Assembly: GCF_949628265.1 (NCBI RefSeq)
Contig: NC_088788.1
Span: 10,230,001 to 10,294,000, forward strand
Origin: Cloeon dipterum
Taxonomy: Eukaryota > Arthropoda > Insecta > Ephemeroptera > Baetidae
Direction of reading: 5' to 3'
DNA: 64,000 bases
A program made the position numbers and the translations under genes. Under the pieces are notes generated by a model that saw only the letters and a list, made by a program, of their open reading frames with translations, was not told the origin of the DNA and made no database searches. Below, one piece after another: positions 48,189-58,930 of the stretch; positions within the stretch are counted from its first letter, which is position 1; each line of letters opens with the position of its first letter.

Positions 48189-48614
48189 CTTGAGACACCA
48201 GCGATGAAGTTTAGATAATATTCTGCATCAGTTTGTATTTGGTATTGTAGAAATGATTAAAGAAAAAATTTTAAAATCAGAACTGTGTACCTCATATTAA
48301 ATTTAATTCATTTGAAATGAACGAGCAATAAAGTCTCGCATAATTTTATTTTGAGCAAATCTAAATCTTATGATAAAGAACGTGCAAACAATTATTATTT
48401 AGATAACAAGCTAATAATCAGAAAAGATTTTACTTTGCTCCTTTAACTTCAAGCTCAATAAGTCAGTCAGCAGCTTTCCAGGATCTCCTTCCTCTCTTTA
48501 ATTTAACAATTCAGTAGCAAGTCAATATAATACAACTCTATATAAGTTGATGTCAGAAAGTACAATTTTGAGCTCAGTATTATGTACGACAAAGAGCTAT
48601 GTGTCACATCGTCG

Positions 48615-48687
48615 GCCTCCATAGCTCAGTGGATAGAGCACTGGTCTTGTAAACCAGGGGTCGGGAGTTCGATCCTCCCTGGGGGCT
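48615..48687 (+). tRNA. tRNA-Thr (anticodon TGT)
   Basis: A 73-nt cloverleaf with no intron. The acceptor stem GCCTCCA pairs with TGGGGGC, and the discriminator is T. Box A is TAGCTCAGTGG. Anticodon stem CTGGT/ACCAG encloses loop CTTGTAA with anticodon TGT. The T arm is GGGAG-TTCGATC-CTCCC. It is followed by TTTTT at 48691-48695. Confidence 0.97.
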
Positions 48688-48690
48688 TCA

Positions 48691-48695
48691 TTTTT
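48691..48695 (+). terminator. Pol III terminator of tRNA-Thr
   Basis: Five T residues three bases after the mature tRNA end. Confidence 0.8.
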
Positions 48696-49694
48696 GCGGG
48701 CAAAACTGAGATTACGATGTAATCGTCACATCTACCGGTTATATTATGTTAACATTTTTGCTCAGCTTTAATCACAATGATTAAAATGCAGATAAAAAAG
48801 CCAACTTAAGCACAGTTCTTTTCCTAGGCGCCAGGTGGCGCGTTGTAAATATCGTAAATTTACGACCAAGGCTGTATAAACGAGGTAGATAACACAGCGC
48901 AAATAGCATGTTGATTCAAGCTTAAGCTGTAGCGTAATTAAAACGAGGTCCTTATAGTGAGCAATGGTAATAAAAACTCCTAGAAAACACACAATGACGA
49001 AATTTTTTCGGCACTTTGAGATTTTGAAAATGCTATAAAAACCGGTTATCGCCGATAATTTGATTCCTTCAAGAAATTTCACTCAAAAATAGATTTCAAC
49101 CAGTTGGTTTTAATTACAAAACACGTAAAAATGGTTAACCATTAAATAATGTCCTTGCGCTCCTTACAATTAGTAATGTTTGTATTTTTGTTTGTTAATC
49201 TGGACCATTGTAAACATTATAGTAATTTCTTTTGTCTTTTGTACATCTTAGTGTATCTCTGAATGGAGAATAAATAAATAAGATAACAATTTTTTGCCTC
49301 TGACTATCATGTAACAGTCCAAGAAATTCTGAGATGAAGGGTTACGTTCAGCATCAGAAAATTAAGTAAAATAGACAATATCCTTCAAACGTTCACCTTG
49401 ACTTGTGGATTTTGAGAAGAAAATAAAAAAATTGGTGTGCGTGCAAGTTAGCTGGGTGACAATAAGTCGCAGGAAAAGGAAACTGCGTGCGGTGTTTTTT
49501 TCCCGACTGGATGTGTGTATGGTTGATAAACATTTATATACTAGAGAGATCAAGAGGGACCTATCATAAGCGGAAACTACATGGAATTCTCACTCCAACG
49601 ACCACACACACATGAATTTCACAGCCACAATTTGTGTCACGTCGTAGTCGCGTTTTAACCTCTCTGGAGAGCAAAAGAAACAAAAAAGTTCGAC
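48696..49694. other. intergenic before the Ser/Pro-rich protein gene
   Basis: AT-rich with no coding or repeat signal I can name. Its right end must contain the 5' UTR and possibly the promoter of the gene starting at 49695. Confidence 0.4.
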
Positions 49695-52600
49695 ATGGAC
49701 TCTCCGAAAGGGTTCAAAGCGCGAGAGGAGGGCGCTGCCGAGGCCAAGGGCGCCAGGCCGAAGGTGCCACCGCGACCTGGGAAACTGAAGATGGGCACCC
49801 TGAGCCCGTTGATGCCTGTGGACCCGAGGCCGGTTTCTCCGGGCCCGAGGAGTCCGCGGCCGCCGTCCATCGAGTCCGAGAATCGCAAGTCAAACCAGAG
49901 TCCACCGGTCAACCGCCTGAAGCAGCGCTTCGGCAGGCTTTTCTCCATTGGATCGGGCAGTTCTAGCCAGCCGCCGAGTCCGACGTCGTCCGACAAGATG
50001 AGTCCATGCTCGTCGGACGGCTTCGAGGAACTCAACTCGCCGCGAGAGGGTCGGAAGAAGAGATTTGCTCTGGCAAGCCCTTCGTCCGAATCGGCCAAGC
50101 TGCCACTGAGTCCGAGACCAATAAATCGGTTTAACTGGAAGTCAAAATCGGACTCGGCAAAGGTCGTCAGGGAAATGCGACAGTAAGTGTTTTAAAAATA
50201 ACTTCACATATTTAGTCATTGAAATTATTAAAGTTAAGTTCATTTTATTCCGGGTTTAATCTGAATGGGTTGTTCCAAGATTAGATTTTGAACACACGTG
50301 TAAGACAATATCTGCACTACTTCTTGCCTACTTTAAATTAACAAAATTGTGGTCCTGTATCTCCAGATTTTTTTCTCTATTAAAGTGGAATGATACTGGG
50401 CAACAATTGAAAATTATTTGAATTGTTCTATGCAATAAACAATTCGTCCTGGTCCCGGCAAAATTGCGCAACTTTCAACAACCAAACGCTAATTTCCTTG
50501 TTGCAAGAAAAGGGCAACAATCAATTCGACAATGAAAATTTGGGTGTTTGTTGAACGTTGCGCAATTTTGCCGGGACCAGGACGAATTGATCGATAAACA
50601 ATTTGTTCAATAATTTGCAATAATGAAAAAGGACCTTCCTACAATTAAAATTCAAATTTTGCCAATTTTCTCCAAAATTTACAGTGCTCGAACATATTTT
50701 CTTGGCATATTCCGATTCCTCTCGTCGAGATCTGTTCAACGGTGTATGCCACTTATTGGGGAAACTCTTGCTTTTGAAATTAAATCGGATTTCAAGTAAG
50801 GAGACAGCCATTACCATTTGAAAAGCACGCTAACTTTCTAGCCAATTTTCTCAAAAAATTCCAGCGCTTCTTAGGTCAATTTAGGCTTTAACTGAATCCT
50901 AAGAGATGAGTTTATGCATTGGCAACAAGCATTTTCCAGGCTTTTCCAGTATCATGATGTGCAAGTGTTAGGCAATTTAATTAAATGTCGATTATTTTAG
51001 ACACAAAATTTTTCATTCTCTTCCCTTAATTCACAAAAAAATCACCTTTTTAAAAATTGCGAACTTTTTGTTAGTAAAATTTATAACTTTTGGAATTTTG
51101 ATCTGAAATTGGTCGTAGATCTTTTAAGGCAACTCCCCAACCGATTTTCATCAAAATCCCATACCCCTTTGGCCAGCAAAGTGCCCAATGTAAATATGTA
51201 GTCTCGTGTTGTTGTAGCGCCAAAATTTCGCATAGCCCAACAAACAAACAAGTTTTAACTGTTGAATTGATTGTTGCCCCTGATCCTGTCCTAATTTCTC
51301 CTAAATTATAATTGCTTATTTAATTTTTAGAAAATAAATTGAATGGAATCGACAGTTGGAATCATATTGAGCGAGATTTATACATCTGTAGCTGCGTTTC
51401 ATTACATTACATTATATCTAAAGAGCGGTGAAAACAAGTGCACCAAAAACCGCAACTCACAGGAAAAACGCATATATCCACCTTTTAAAACACAAATGCT
51501 GGAATCCCTGATGTTGAAAGAGGAAATAAGAAATACATTACAAATTGTTTTTTCCTTGGACGAAAATCTAATTTTAAATTATTTAATATCCTTGACAAAT
51601 GATAAAGAGAGTGACCACTAAAAGTAAAAGAAAACATTGGTATAGTTCTTTGTAAAAGCAGCGCACTCACAAGTATTTATGTGCTGCATATTTTGGGGAA
51701 TGTTTTAGCCCTAAAAAATTGGCTTAAAGATCAAAAAGTTCTAATGAAATTCCTGCAAAATCGTCTTCAAAGTTTAGAGCAAATATTTGACTTCTGTAAT
51801 TCGTGATTTTTTCGGCTAAAAGAAGGACATCAATAAAAATTGTGATGAGGAAAATCAGATTTAAAACCCCCCCATTAAGTGTTCTATTTTTTGAAAAATG
51901 GACATAGATTGTAATTGCTACAAAGTCGTATTTAGGTTACTAGTTTACCACATAATGCAGAGATAGATTGTGGTTACATATGACACAAACCATTGATTCA
52001 ATCGACCACTTGTTAAAGCCAACAATACACACAATGTTTTGCTTGTTTTGATCCTGCAAATAACTTCCTATTTAGTTAGAGTGAATTTATGCAGGGCATC
52101 AATTACTCCTGCAAGCGACAGTTTGAGAAGTGTATAATATAAATGAAAAATTAACACTGAAAAATAAATTAAATAGGACCAAGTATAACATTTAATCATC
52201 AGATTTTGGTATGAATAACCGGTTTGTACAATTGACTTTTTGCTTAATTTTGATTCCTCTCTTTTTGATCTATCCACCGGTGTGCACATTTTAAGGCAAA
52301 TTTCCCTTCAGACGAAATAAATCATTTTCAATAAGGAGGCAGTGACCGTCGCTTGATTAGCGTGAAAACCTTAGAGCCGATTTTCTCAGAAATTTAAACG
52401 GACATACCTGAGAAGGTTTTAGCTCATTCCAAATTTTAAAGAGTAATTTACGCAAAGATATTTATTCTGTGAATACCCACTAAAACTCTAAAAAATGTGC
52501 GTTAGTAGAGATTTTGCAGTTTTTCTATAAAATTAAAGCTCCAGATAATTTTCTTTTAAGACTTACTGTTTGTTTCCAAATGAAATAATTGGAAAGAACT

Positions 52601-52787
52601 TCCCTAAAATACTACAGTCAACGCGCAAATATTTTCTTAAAACCAACCCTCATTACAAAACGACAACAACAAATGTATTTCCATCCCGGCATCAAATTTA
52701 TTTTAATTTTATTTTTCATAGTGGCGTGATCAACCTTCCGACTCCGGCCATCAGAGTGTACAGCTTGAGAGACACCACTGCTGAAAG
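49695..52787 (+). CDS. N-terminal exons of an unrecognised basic Ser/Pro-rich protein (continues beyond the window)
   Basis: Exon 1 is 49695-50182: ATG, then 162 codons, ending at donor GTAAGT in phase 2. Exon 2 is 52722-52787 (acceptor TTTTTCATAG, donor GTAAGT, phase 2); the two join in frame, giving 185 residues. The protein starts MDSPKGFKAREEGAAEAKG. It has a proline-rich PPRPGK stretch, many S-P dipeptides (possible proline-directed phosphorylation or SH3/WW ligands), a basic NRLKQRFGRLFS motif at about 73-84, and INRFNWKSKSDSAKVV. Exon 2 adds GVINLPTPAIRVYSLRDTTA. No folded domain is visible, so it reads as the disordered head of a larger, perhaps cytoskeletal or signalling, protein. 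I do not recognise the family. GC-rich coding composition and good splice sites support it as real. Confidence 0.75.
50445..50584 (+). mobile_element. MITE copy 3, complete
   Basis: A 140-bp element, the best preserved family member. Terminal inverted repeats CGTCCTGGTCCCGGCAAAAT / ATTTTGCCGGGACCAGGACG extend inward as TGCGCAAC / GTTGCGCA. The flanking direct repeat is AATT (50441-50444 and 50585-50588). It lies in the first intron of the Ser/Pro-rich gene. Confidence 0.87.
50620..50880 (+). repeat. dispersed repeat, GATTCCTCTCGTC family, copy A
   Basis: Blocks in order: GATTCCTCTCGTCGAGATCT (about 50713-50732), CAACGGTGT, GGGGAAACTC, AAATCGGATTTCAAG, AAGGAGACAGCC. The inverted copy D at 33420-33560 has the same blocks in the same order. 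Confidence 0.6.
51213..51292 (-). mobile_element. MITE copy 5, inverted fragment
   Basis: Read on the - strand it contains GGGGCAACAATCAATTCAAC and one outer end resembling AGGACAGGATCAGG. It is truncated and diverged. Confidence 0.6.
52190..52430 (+). repeat. dispersed repeat, GATTCCTCTCGTC family, copy B
   Basis: GATTCCTCTCTTTTTGATCT at about 52250, then CCACCGGTGTGC, CAAATTTCCCTTC, AATAAGGAGGCAGTGACCG, CGCTTGATTAGC and GAGCCGATTTTCTCAGAAAT. Confidence 0.6.
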
Positions 52788-55498
52788 GTAAGTGTTGGCT
52801 GCTAAAAGCATTTTTGTCTGCCTTAATTCCGAATCGACCCCGCATGCATTGTGCAAACATCACGTGCCAGGTTACAATTAAAATTAATCTAGGCGCTTCA
52901 TTATTTATGGTTGGCGCGGGGCGGCTGCTCTTCGGCCCAACGCCGTGTGCCGCACCGCCATGTGCTTGTACTAGTTTCCGAAAAGGTCGCTGGGTTTGCC
53001 CTTGCCACAATGAGAGGCCGTGCATTCAGCTAATGGCAAAGAGACCGCTGCCGCCCCGCGTCGGAACCGCAAATTTGCATTTACCTCTCCATTTATCCAC
53101 GGAAGAATGGCCTTCATGTATATTCCAGGCGCGGAAAGCCGCTTTTGCTCTCTACGCGCGATCGTTTCGGGTGCAGCGAGAAGTTGGTCGTCGGTGTGCT
53201 CAAAATCTCGGCGGGCCAGAGCTCGCACGGGAGCCGCCGACTGAAAATTTGCCGCAGTTTAGCTGGCTGCCGCACTCCCGACGTTTCTTATTTTTCTCAT
53301 TCGCTGCAGGATGCGGACAAGACTTTACTTTTCATGGCTTTGAGGTTCGTTCGTCATTCAAAACACCACACCGTCTGCGTTTATCCTTGTTATTGTAATG
53401 GGAACATGACATTTAAAACACACTTTTGAGACTAGCTACAGAAAAGGTTATTATAATATTATTTTAACTATAATTAAATTTAAAGTTAAAAAAGACTGTT
53501 GCGGAAAAATATTTTTATATCATTTTATATATTTTTAAAAACTATTTAATTTTTTTAAATCAAATATTGTCTTTTTAATTGTGAAGGTATAATTAGAAAA
53601 TAAAATACACGCATAAATAGTTGTAAAATTAATTTAAATAAAAACAACAATTTTAGCTCAGCACATTAGGTTATTCAGTAAATGTTCAATTAATGTTCGA
53701 TTCTATACGTTAGCATAAATGTGAAGTAGTTATCTTTTTTGACCATAAAGACTACAATAATATGGGACGTGGAGATTAAATGTCAGAAATGAAAGTGCGT
53801 TGATAAAAAATCTGACATTTAGGCCATTCATCAACGAAGCCAAGTGTTTAGTCAGATCATCTAGTTACAACGACTGTTCAATTTTGTTAGTTTTTTCTTA
53901 CCAGCAAAATCCAAACTATGTTTCCCCTTTAAATATATAAGATCTCTGTTATGCTAAATTTGTGGATAGAAAGATAAAATTTTTGTATGAGAAGTAAAAT
54001 TTATCTTAAAATAATTATATCATGAGATTTTATTCAATATATACTTTTTAAAGGGCTAAATTTTATTGAAATGTGAAACCTGCTGAGAACCCACTGTAAA
54101 ATAAGCAAACTAATTTTATTTTACAAATTTAATCATTAATCGCGATATTTTTGAAAAAACCTTTCAGAGAGGAGCCATTATTTATTTAAAAAATTAGTAC
54201 AAACTCTTAATTCAGGTTCAGGAATACAAATTTTGATTGTGCTCTTCAGACAAATTCATAATTTAAGTCATTTCTGATGAATTTTAGCGAAAAATTGATT
54301 AAAATGACCCGTCAAAGTCGGATTTTGCCAATCACGTTTTAATAAAAAAATGTTAACACGTAGACACATGATGTGCAAATTGACTTTTCAACAGAGTTTT
54401 AAAATTTTTGCTCAACTAAATTTCCCAATTGTGAAAATGACGGTGCAAAACGTGAGATCATTTCAATCAAAAACATTAAAAAATATTGAACACAAATACT
54501 CATTGTCCATTCTTGGAAAATATGGGGGAAAACGGTGAATGAAACAAAACTTCTTGTTTCACGATTGCGGGTTCAATGAATCGTGCGGTAGGGTGAAGTT
54601 CACGGGCAAAATAAATGGCATCGTGGCATCAACCTTCCAACAGCTCTAAATTACTTGGAGGCACGCGATCCGGAAGCCCAAACTACAGGGTTGTGCAAAC
54701 GTATAAATAATGCTTCCCATTTTTACAAATTTATCGTTCATTACAACATTCAAAATAGATTTATCCGTAATGTTTGGATAGCGGCGAAAAATAATGAGTT
54801 AAATATTTCATAATATCGTGATGTGGGATGGATAACTGCGTAATTTTATTTTTCAAATTATTGTAACGTTTCCATTGTGTGACTCTGTGAAGTAAATAAT
54901 TTTTTTATCTTGATGTACTATTAGTCAGAATTTCCCCGAATTTCCTTCGCGTATCGAGAAGTTGTGAAGTGACCATCGCATGCCTTGTCGCTGTAAGTCA
55001 GCTGGAGGACTGGAAAAGCCGCTCATAAAGCGTGAATTACGGCTGCGAGATTCGCAGTTAACTCCTGCGAATTTAGCCTAGCCCACTTTATATCGGGAAT
55101 GAAAGGCGATAAAAAACGAAGAGGATATAGCAGCTGCGTGCTTCCTCCTCATGCGGATGATTTTTTAATAAAACTCCGTCGGCTATGCAACCTGCCGCGG
55201 CCAAAGAATGTGCGGCGCAGCATACTCTGCGGGCGAGTTGGCACAAAAAACTTTGCTTGCCATCCAGAACTTGGAGGCGGAAAATTTTTGCTTCCAGGTA
55301 GGGCTCACGGAATGGATGATGAAAAATGCATGCAAATTTTCTTCTTGCTTTCCTGTGTAAAAGTTTTTGACTGTATTTCCTGACTAGGTTTTCGTGTGTC
55401 TCGTATTTTCTATTAAATTTTTCTCTCTCCCGGAATGTTTTCTGGACTGGTAAATAATATCTTGTCTATATTTACTAAAAAAACAAACAAATAAACAA
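52788..55498. other. probable intron of the Ser/Pro-rich gene; no gene seen
   Basis: Bases 52800-53340 form a GC-richer island with the longest open frame of the window (194 codons at 52814-53398), overlapped by frames on the other strand and without recognisable content. The remainder is AT-rich. The island is more likely regulatory or chance than coding. Confidence 0.4.
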
Positions 55499-55512
55499 TA
55501 ATGAAAAATATA

Positions 55513-55796
55513 GAATAGAATATTTATCAAACGCCAACGGCGTACAACTATTTCCAGCATTTATATTCCATGTTAACCAGATATTCATTTCATGGGTATC
55601 ATTTTCTTATTTGCACAAATTCTTGTTTTCACCTGGATGTTACCGACAAATGTAAATGTAGTTATTGTAATGCTGATCTGTATAGTATGTACCACATTCT
55701 TGATTGTCCTTTAAAACCTTTGACTTTAACCAAAGCTGCCTCATATAAATGCTGGAAATAGTTGTACGCCGTTGGCGTTTAATAAATATTCTATTC
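55513..55796 (+). mobile_element. truncated LINE-like fragment bounded by 48-bp inverted repeats
   Basis: The first 48 bp (55513-55560) and last 48 bp (55749-55796) are reverse complements with one mismatch; outer ends GAATAGAATATTTAT / ATAAATATTCTATTC. A 14-bp direct repeat, TAATGAAAAATATA (55499-55512 and 55797-55810), flanks the whole. Between the arms a frame (about 55570-55761) ends in CKCSYCNADLYSMYHILDCP, which resembles the C-terminal zinc knuckle of non-LTR retrotransposon proteins (Cys-Cys, then H-x4-C). A duplication of this length suits target-primed reverse transcription. The inverted tails suggest an inversion during insertion, or a TIR element that captured LINE sequence. Confidence 0.7.
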
Positions 55797-55801
55797 TAAT
55801 G

Positions 55802-55836
55802 AAAAATATAAGAACAAATTTTGTTCTTATATTTTT
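55802..55836. repeat. perfect 17-bp-arm palindrome
   Basis: AAAAATATAAGAACAAA at 55802-55818, one central T, then its exact reverse complement at 55820-55836. It overlaps the right-hand target duplication of the LINE-like fragment. Confidence 0.85.
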
Positions 55837-58414
55837 TGTAACTTGTCAGTCTGATGACTTGACTGAAAATGTACATATTAAAATTAAATAATATTAATAT
55901 AACATTTTTTAGACTATAAAATTACCATTTTTATCTATTTAGCTCTGTTTTTTTTTAAATAACGAGATATTAAAAATTTTGAATTTTATATTAAAATTTG
56001 TTTGCTATAAATCATACACAGTGAATTTAAATATAAATTACATTTTTAGTTTATTAGGTAAATTTTTAACTAGAAAAGAAATAAATAGTGGTAGCTCACT
56101 GTATGAGGTATGAGATATTTTTAAATAAAATTACTGTTTAACAAAAATTGATTTTTTAAGGTAAATCTGCTTCAAAAATTCTTACCTTTCGTGCGACGTC
56201 AAACCATCCTATATAAATATTATCACATCCCTGACAGTTGAAGTCACTTGGGGAGTTGTAAAAAATTTAATTTAATTTGATTGGCTGTATTAGGAATTTT
56301 CCACATTTTGTTGTAAAAAAATTATAAATGCACCCAAGCAAGGCTACATTTGTACATTTTTTCCGTGTGAGTAGAAAATTAGGTCATCACTCGCAATTTC
56401 ATTTCAGTTTTGTTTTTTTAACAACATACAGCGTCCCAAGAGGTTGTTGAACCACCAGGGAGCTTTAAAAGAACCCTTCAAAAAAAGAGAGCGACGTCGG
56501 AATAGCTATTTCTAGCCGTTTCACACGCACACACAGAGCAGTGCCTCTCGAGCTCCAAATTTTACCAAAAATAAGTTGGCCCGTCACACCGTGTACCAAG
56601 CTTAAACTAATTAACAGATCCGAAAAGTGGCTTCTTTTTTCCAGGGGTGTCGAGCTGATTAGTCAGGCATTCTCGTTGGCAACTGCAAATAATATCGACG
56701 GCGAGACGGCGACAGACACGGTTGCCGACAGATTGCCCATTATCGCACCGGCTGATGCATTAATTTAACACGCCACAATACGTGTCAATTGCCGTCAACT
56801 CTGTCACTCGGGATCGCGCTGATTAATTTAAACGCTGCTGTGTAACTTCTGCAACTCGGGCCGCAGTTCAGTGTTAATAACTTAATCAAAACTTTACGTT
56901 GAGTCTGCGGCATCCTCTGCCACGGCCGGATTATCGAGAGTATTTAGACCTTGTAAAGTTTGAAACGATCGGCAGGGGAAATGTCTAGAAAGGTGAACGA
57001 TATTTTGTTAAATTATTTTTGTAGTAAAATTAATAATGAAAAATCCTTTAATTTGCATACATATTTTATTAAATTTAAATTTTGTTTTCATATTTAATTA
57101 AATTAACCGTAGCATATTTTTTTATTTCTTAAAATAAGAATGCAAGAATTAATTAAAAGTGTTGCAAGTTAATTAATTTATTCACCAAGTTTTGGCTCCT
57201 TCCGCAGCCCTATTCACAGGGGAAAATTAAAAAAATTAATTAAGCGTCATGGCTGCATTCTTTAAATTACATTATTTGTTTAATTAATTTTTGTCTTCAA
57301 AGAAACATTGAATTGTAAACCTCGTGATGACATTTGGTGTGTTCTGATTTTTTTATACCAAAGCAAAAATTTGGTAATTTAAAAATTAGTTTACAATACT
57401 ATTTTTGTCTTATAATTTTTAAGAAACTGATATAAATTTAGTTGTATATTATTTGTGAGGAGATATGCAGTAGTGGCTGAAACCAACTGTACAAATCTTC
57501 TTTCTCGAGAAAATACAAATATCCCACTTTCATAGTATTTTCCTTTCAACAGTTTTATTAAACTCGTAATTTGAGCATTCTCTACGAATCATGGCATACA
57601 TTTTCCAAAAAAAACAAGCTATTTCATCCAAATTATCTTCTCCTATATGCAGACAGGAGTTGTTTTACCAGAACCGAAATGTTCTTCTGCTCTAACGTGG
57701 CTCCTCGCGTCAGTGCTACAGACTTCCGCACACAAATTTTCGTCCATTTGGCACCAATTTGAAGCCGCAGATCTTCTTCTTGGATAATGTTTCCTGTCTG
57801 TTGGCAGCAGTTCAACAGTTTGCGCGCACTTGATTTGTGGTTTCCATGACGGATGGCAGTTCTCTTTTCATCTCTTTAATCTGCCTGGTAGGTCTCTTTT
57901 TCACTTCGAGAGTAATACACAGAGCACGGCCAAATGATTGATTTATTTTTGCGGAAAGCAATTTATTTGGCTGGAAGGAAAAACAAGAGGGGCCTTTTTG
58001 TTCAGCCGCGTCGGTTCAAAGGGCGCGATTTGTGTAAAAATGCACGGTGTGTTCGAAAGGAGTAAGTTTTTAATTAATTGGAACACGCGTCGCGGTGTGG
58101 CTCACGACTTGCCGCATTTATTATGATGGTCGCTTCTGTCGTGAGGTCATTAATTAGTCGCGCAGGGAATATATAAGAAAAGAAAAACACAAACACACAC
58201 ACAAACTCGTGTTTCATGATGTTTCTTTTGAGTGATAAATATTTCATGAGTGGCTTCTCAGAAAGGGTGGAGTGGAGTGGCATCTCGTTTACTAAATTAG
58301 TTCGCTATAAGAGTGATTTGTATTCCCGTTTCAAAATTGATCGGTGGCTAAACACCCTTAAAGAAAACCTGTAAAGAAAAAATGTAAAAAAATAATTTCA
58401 ATTTTTGCTCAGCG
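55837..58414. other. AT-rich stretch without a gene
   Basis: No exon or repeat I can support. The stretch at 56520-56960 is less AT-rich and has a short open frame in one direction, with no recognisable protein content. It probably belongs to an intron of the gene starting at 49695. Confidence 0.4.
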
Positions 58415-58416
58415 GG

Positions 58417-58655
58417 GACCAGATTCGTGCGACGCGCAAATATGGCGTCCGGTGGAGTATTGCGCGAAAAAACGAACACGTGAAAATGCGCGAAAAGAAG
58501 CAAGTTTTCGTCAATATTGTGACAAAGTTTGCAATACTCTTAACTAATTGTGTCTTTTGGATCGTAAAAACAAACTCTTGACACTCGTACGGCAATCCAA
58601 AGAGAGCTTTTTTCCCCACATTCAGACGCCATCTTGGATCTGCGCAGTCGGAACC
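58417..58655 (+). repeat. dispersed repeat with terminal GACGCCAT motifs, copy 2
   Basis: The left end holds GCGACGCGCAAATATGGCGT; the right end holds GACGCCATCTTGGATCTGCGC, an imperfect inverse of the left. About 240 bp. It shares its left-end core with the copy at 19640-19990 (in the opposite orientation there). No coding capacity is seen. Confidence 0.55.
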
Positions 58656-58849
58656 AATTTTATCACACATCTGGCCCCCTCTGTTTTTGCTTGAATACTC
58701 TCTAACAAGAGGGGATAAGCTCATATTTTCCCAGGTTGCTGTTTCAATTATAAAAAAACTGCACAAAAATTTGCGTGCTTATCAAACGGCAAACACTGCC
58801 TTCAAACTGAAAATCATGATTTTTTTTCGGCAGAAGGAAAATTTACCAC

Positions 58850-58930
58850 ATCATTTACACACCTTTGGATAGATCGTGACAAGAGGAATTACAGTCACGC
58901 GGAAAACCCGTATATTTTTTTTTTAGAAAT
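58850..58930 (-). repeat. dispersed repeat, GATTCCTCTCGTC family, copy E (fragment)
   Basis: Read on the - strand: AATTCCTCTTGTCACGATCT, then ATCCAAAGGTGTG. Only the core of the family is recognisable. Confidence 0.5.

Noticed and set aside
48117-48687. Possible tRNA-derived SINEs
   Set aside because: Both are complete, well-paired tRNA genes with Pol III terminators and no tail or repeat body attached.
52814-53398. 194-codon open frame on the + strand, the longest in the window
   Set aside because: It lies in a GC-richer island, has no recognisable motif, is overlapped by long frames in other frames and on the other strand, and sits within the likely intron of the gene starting at 49695.
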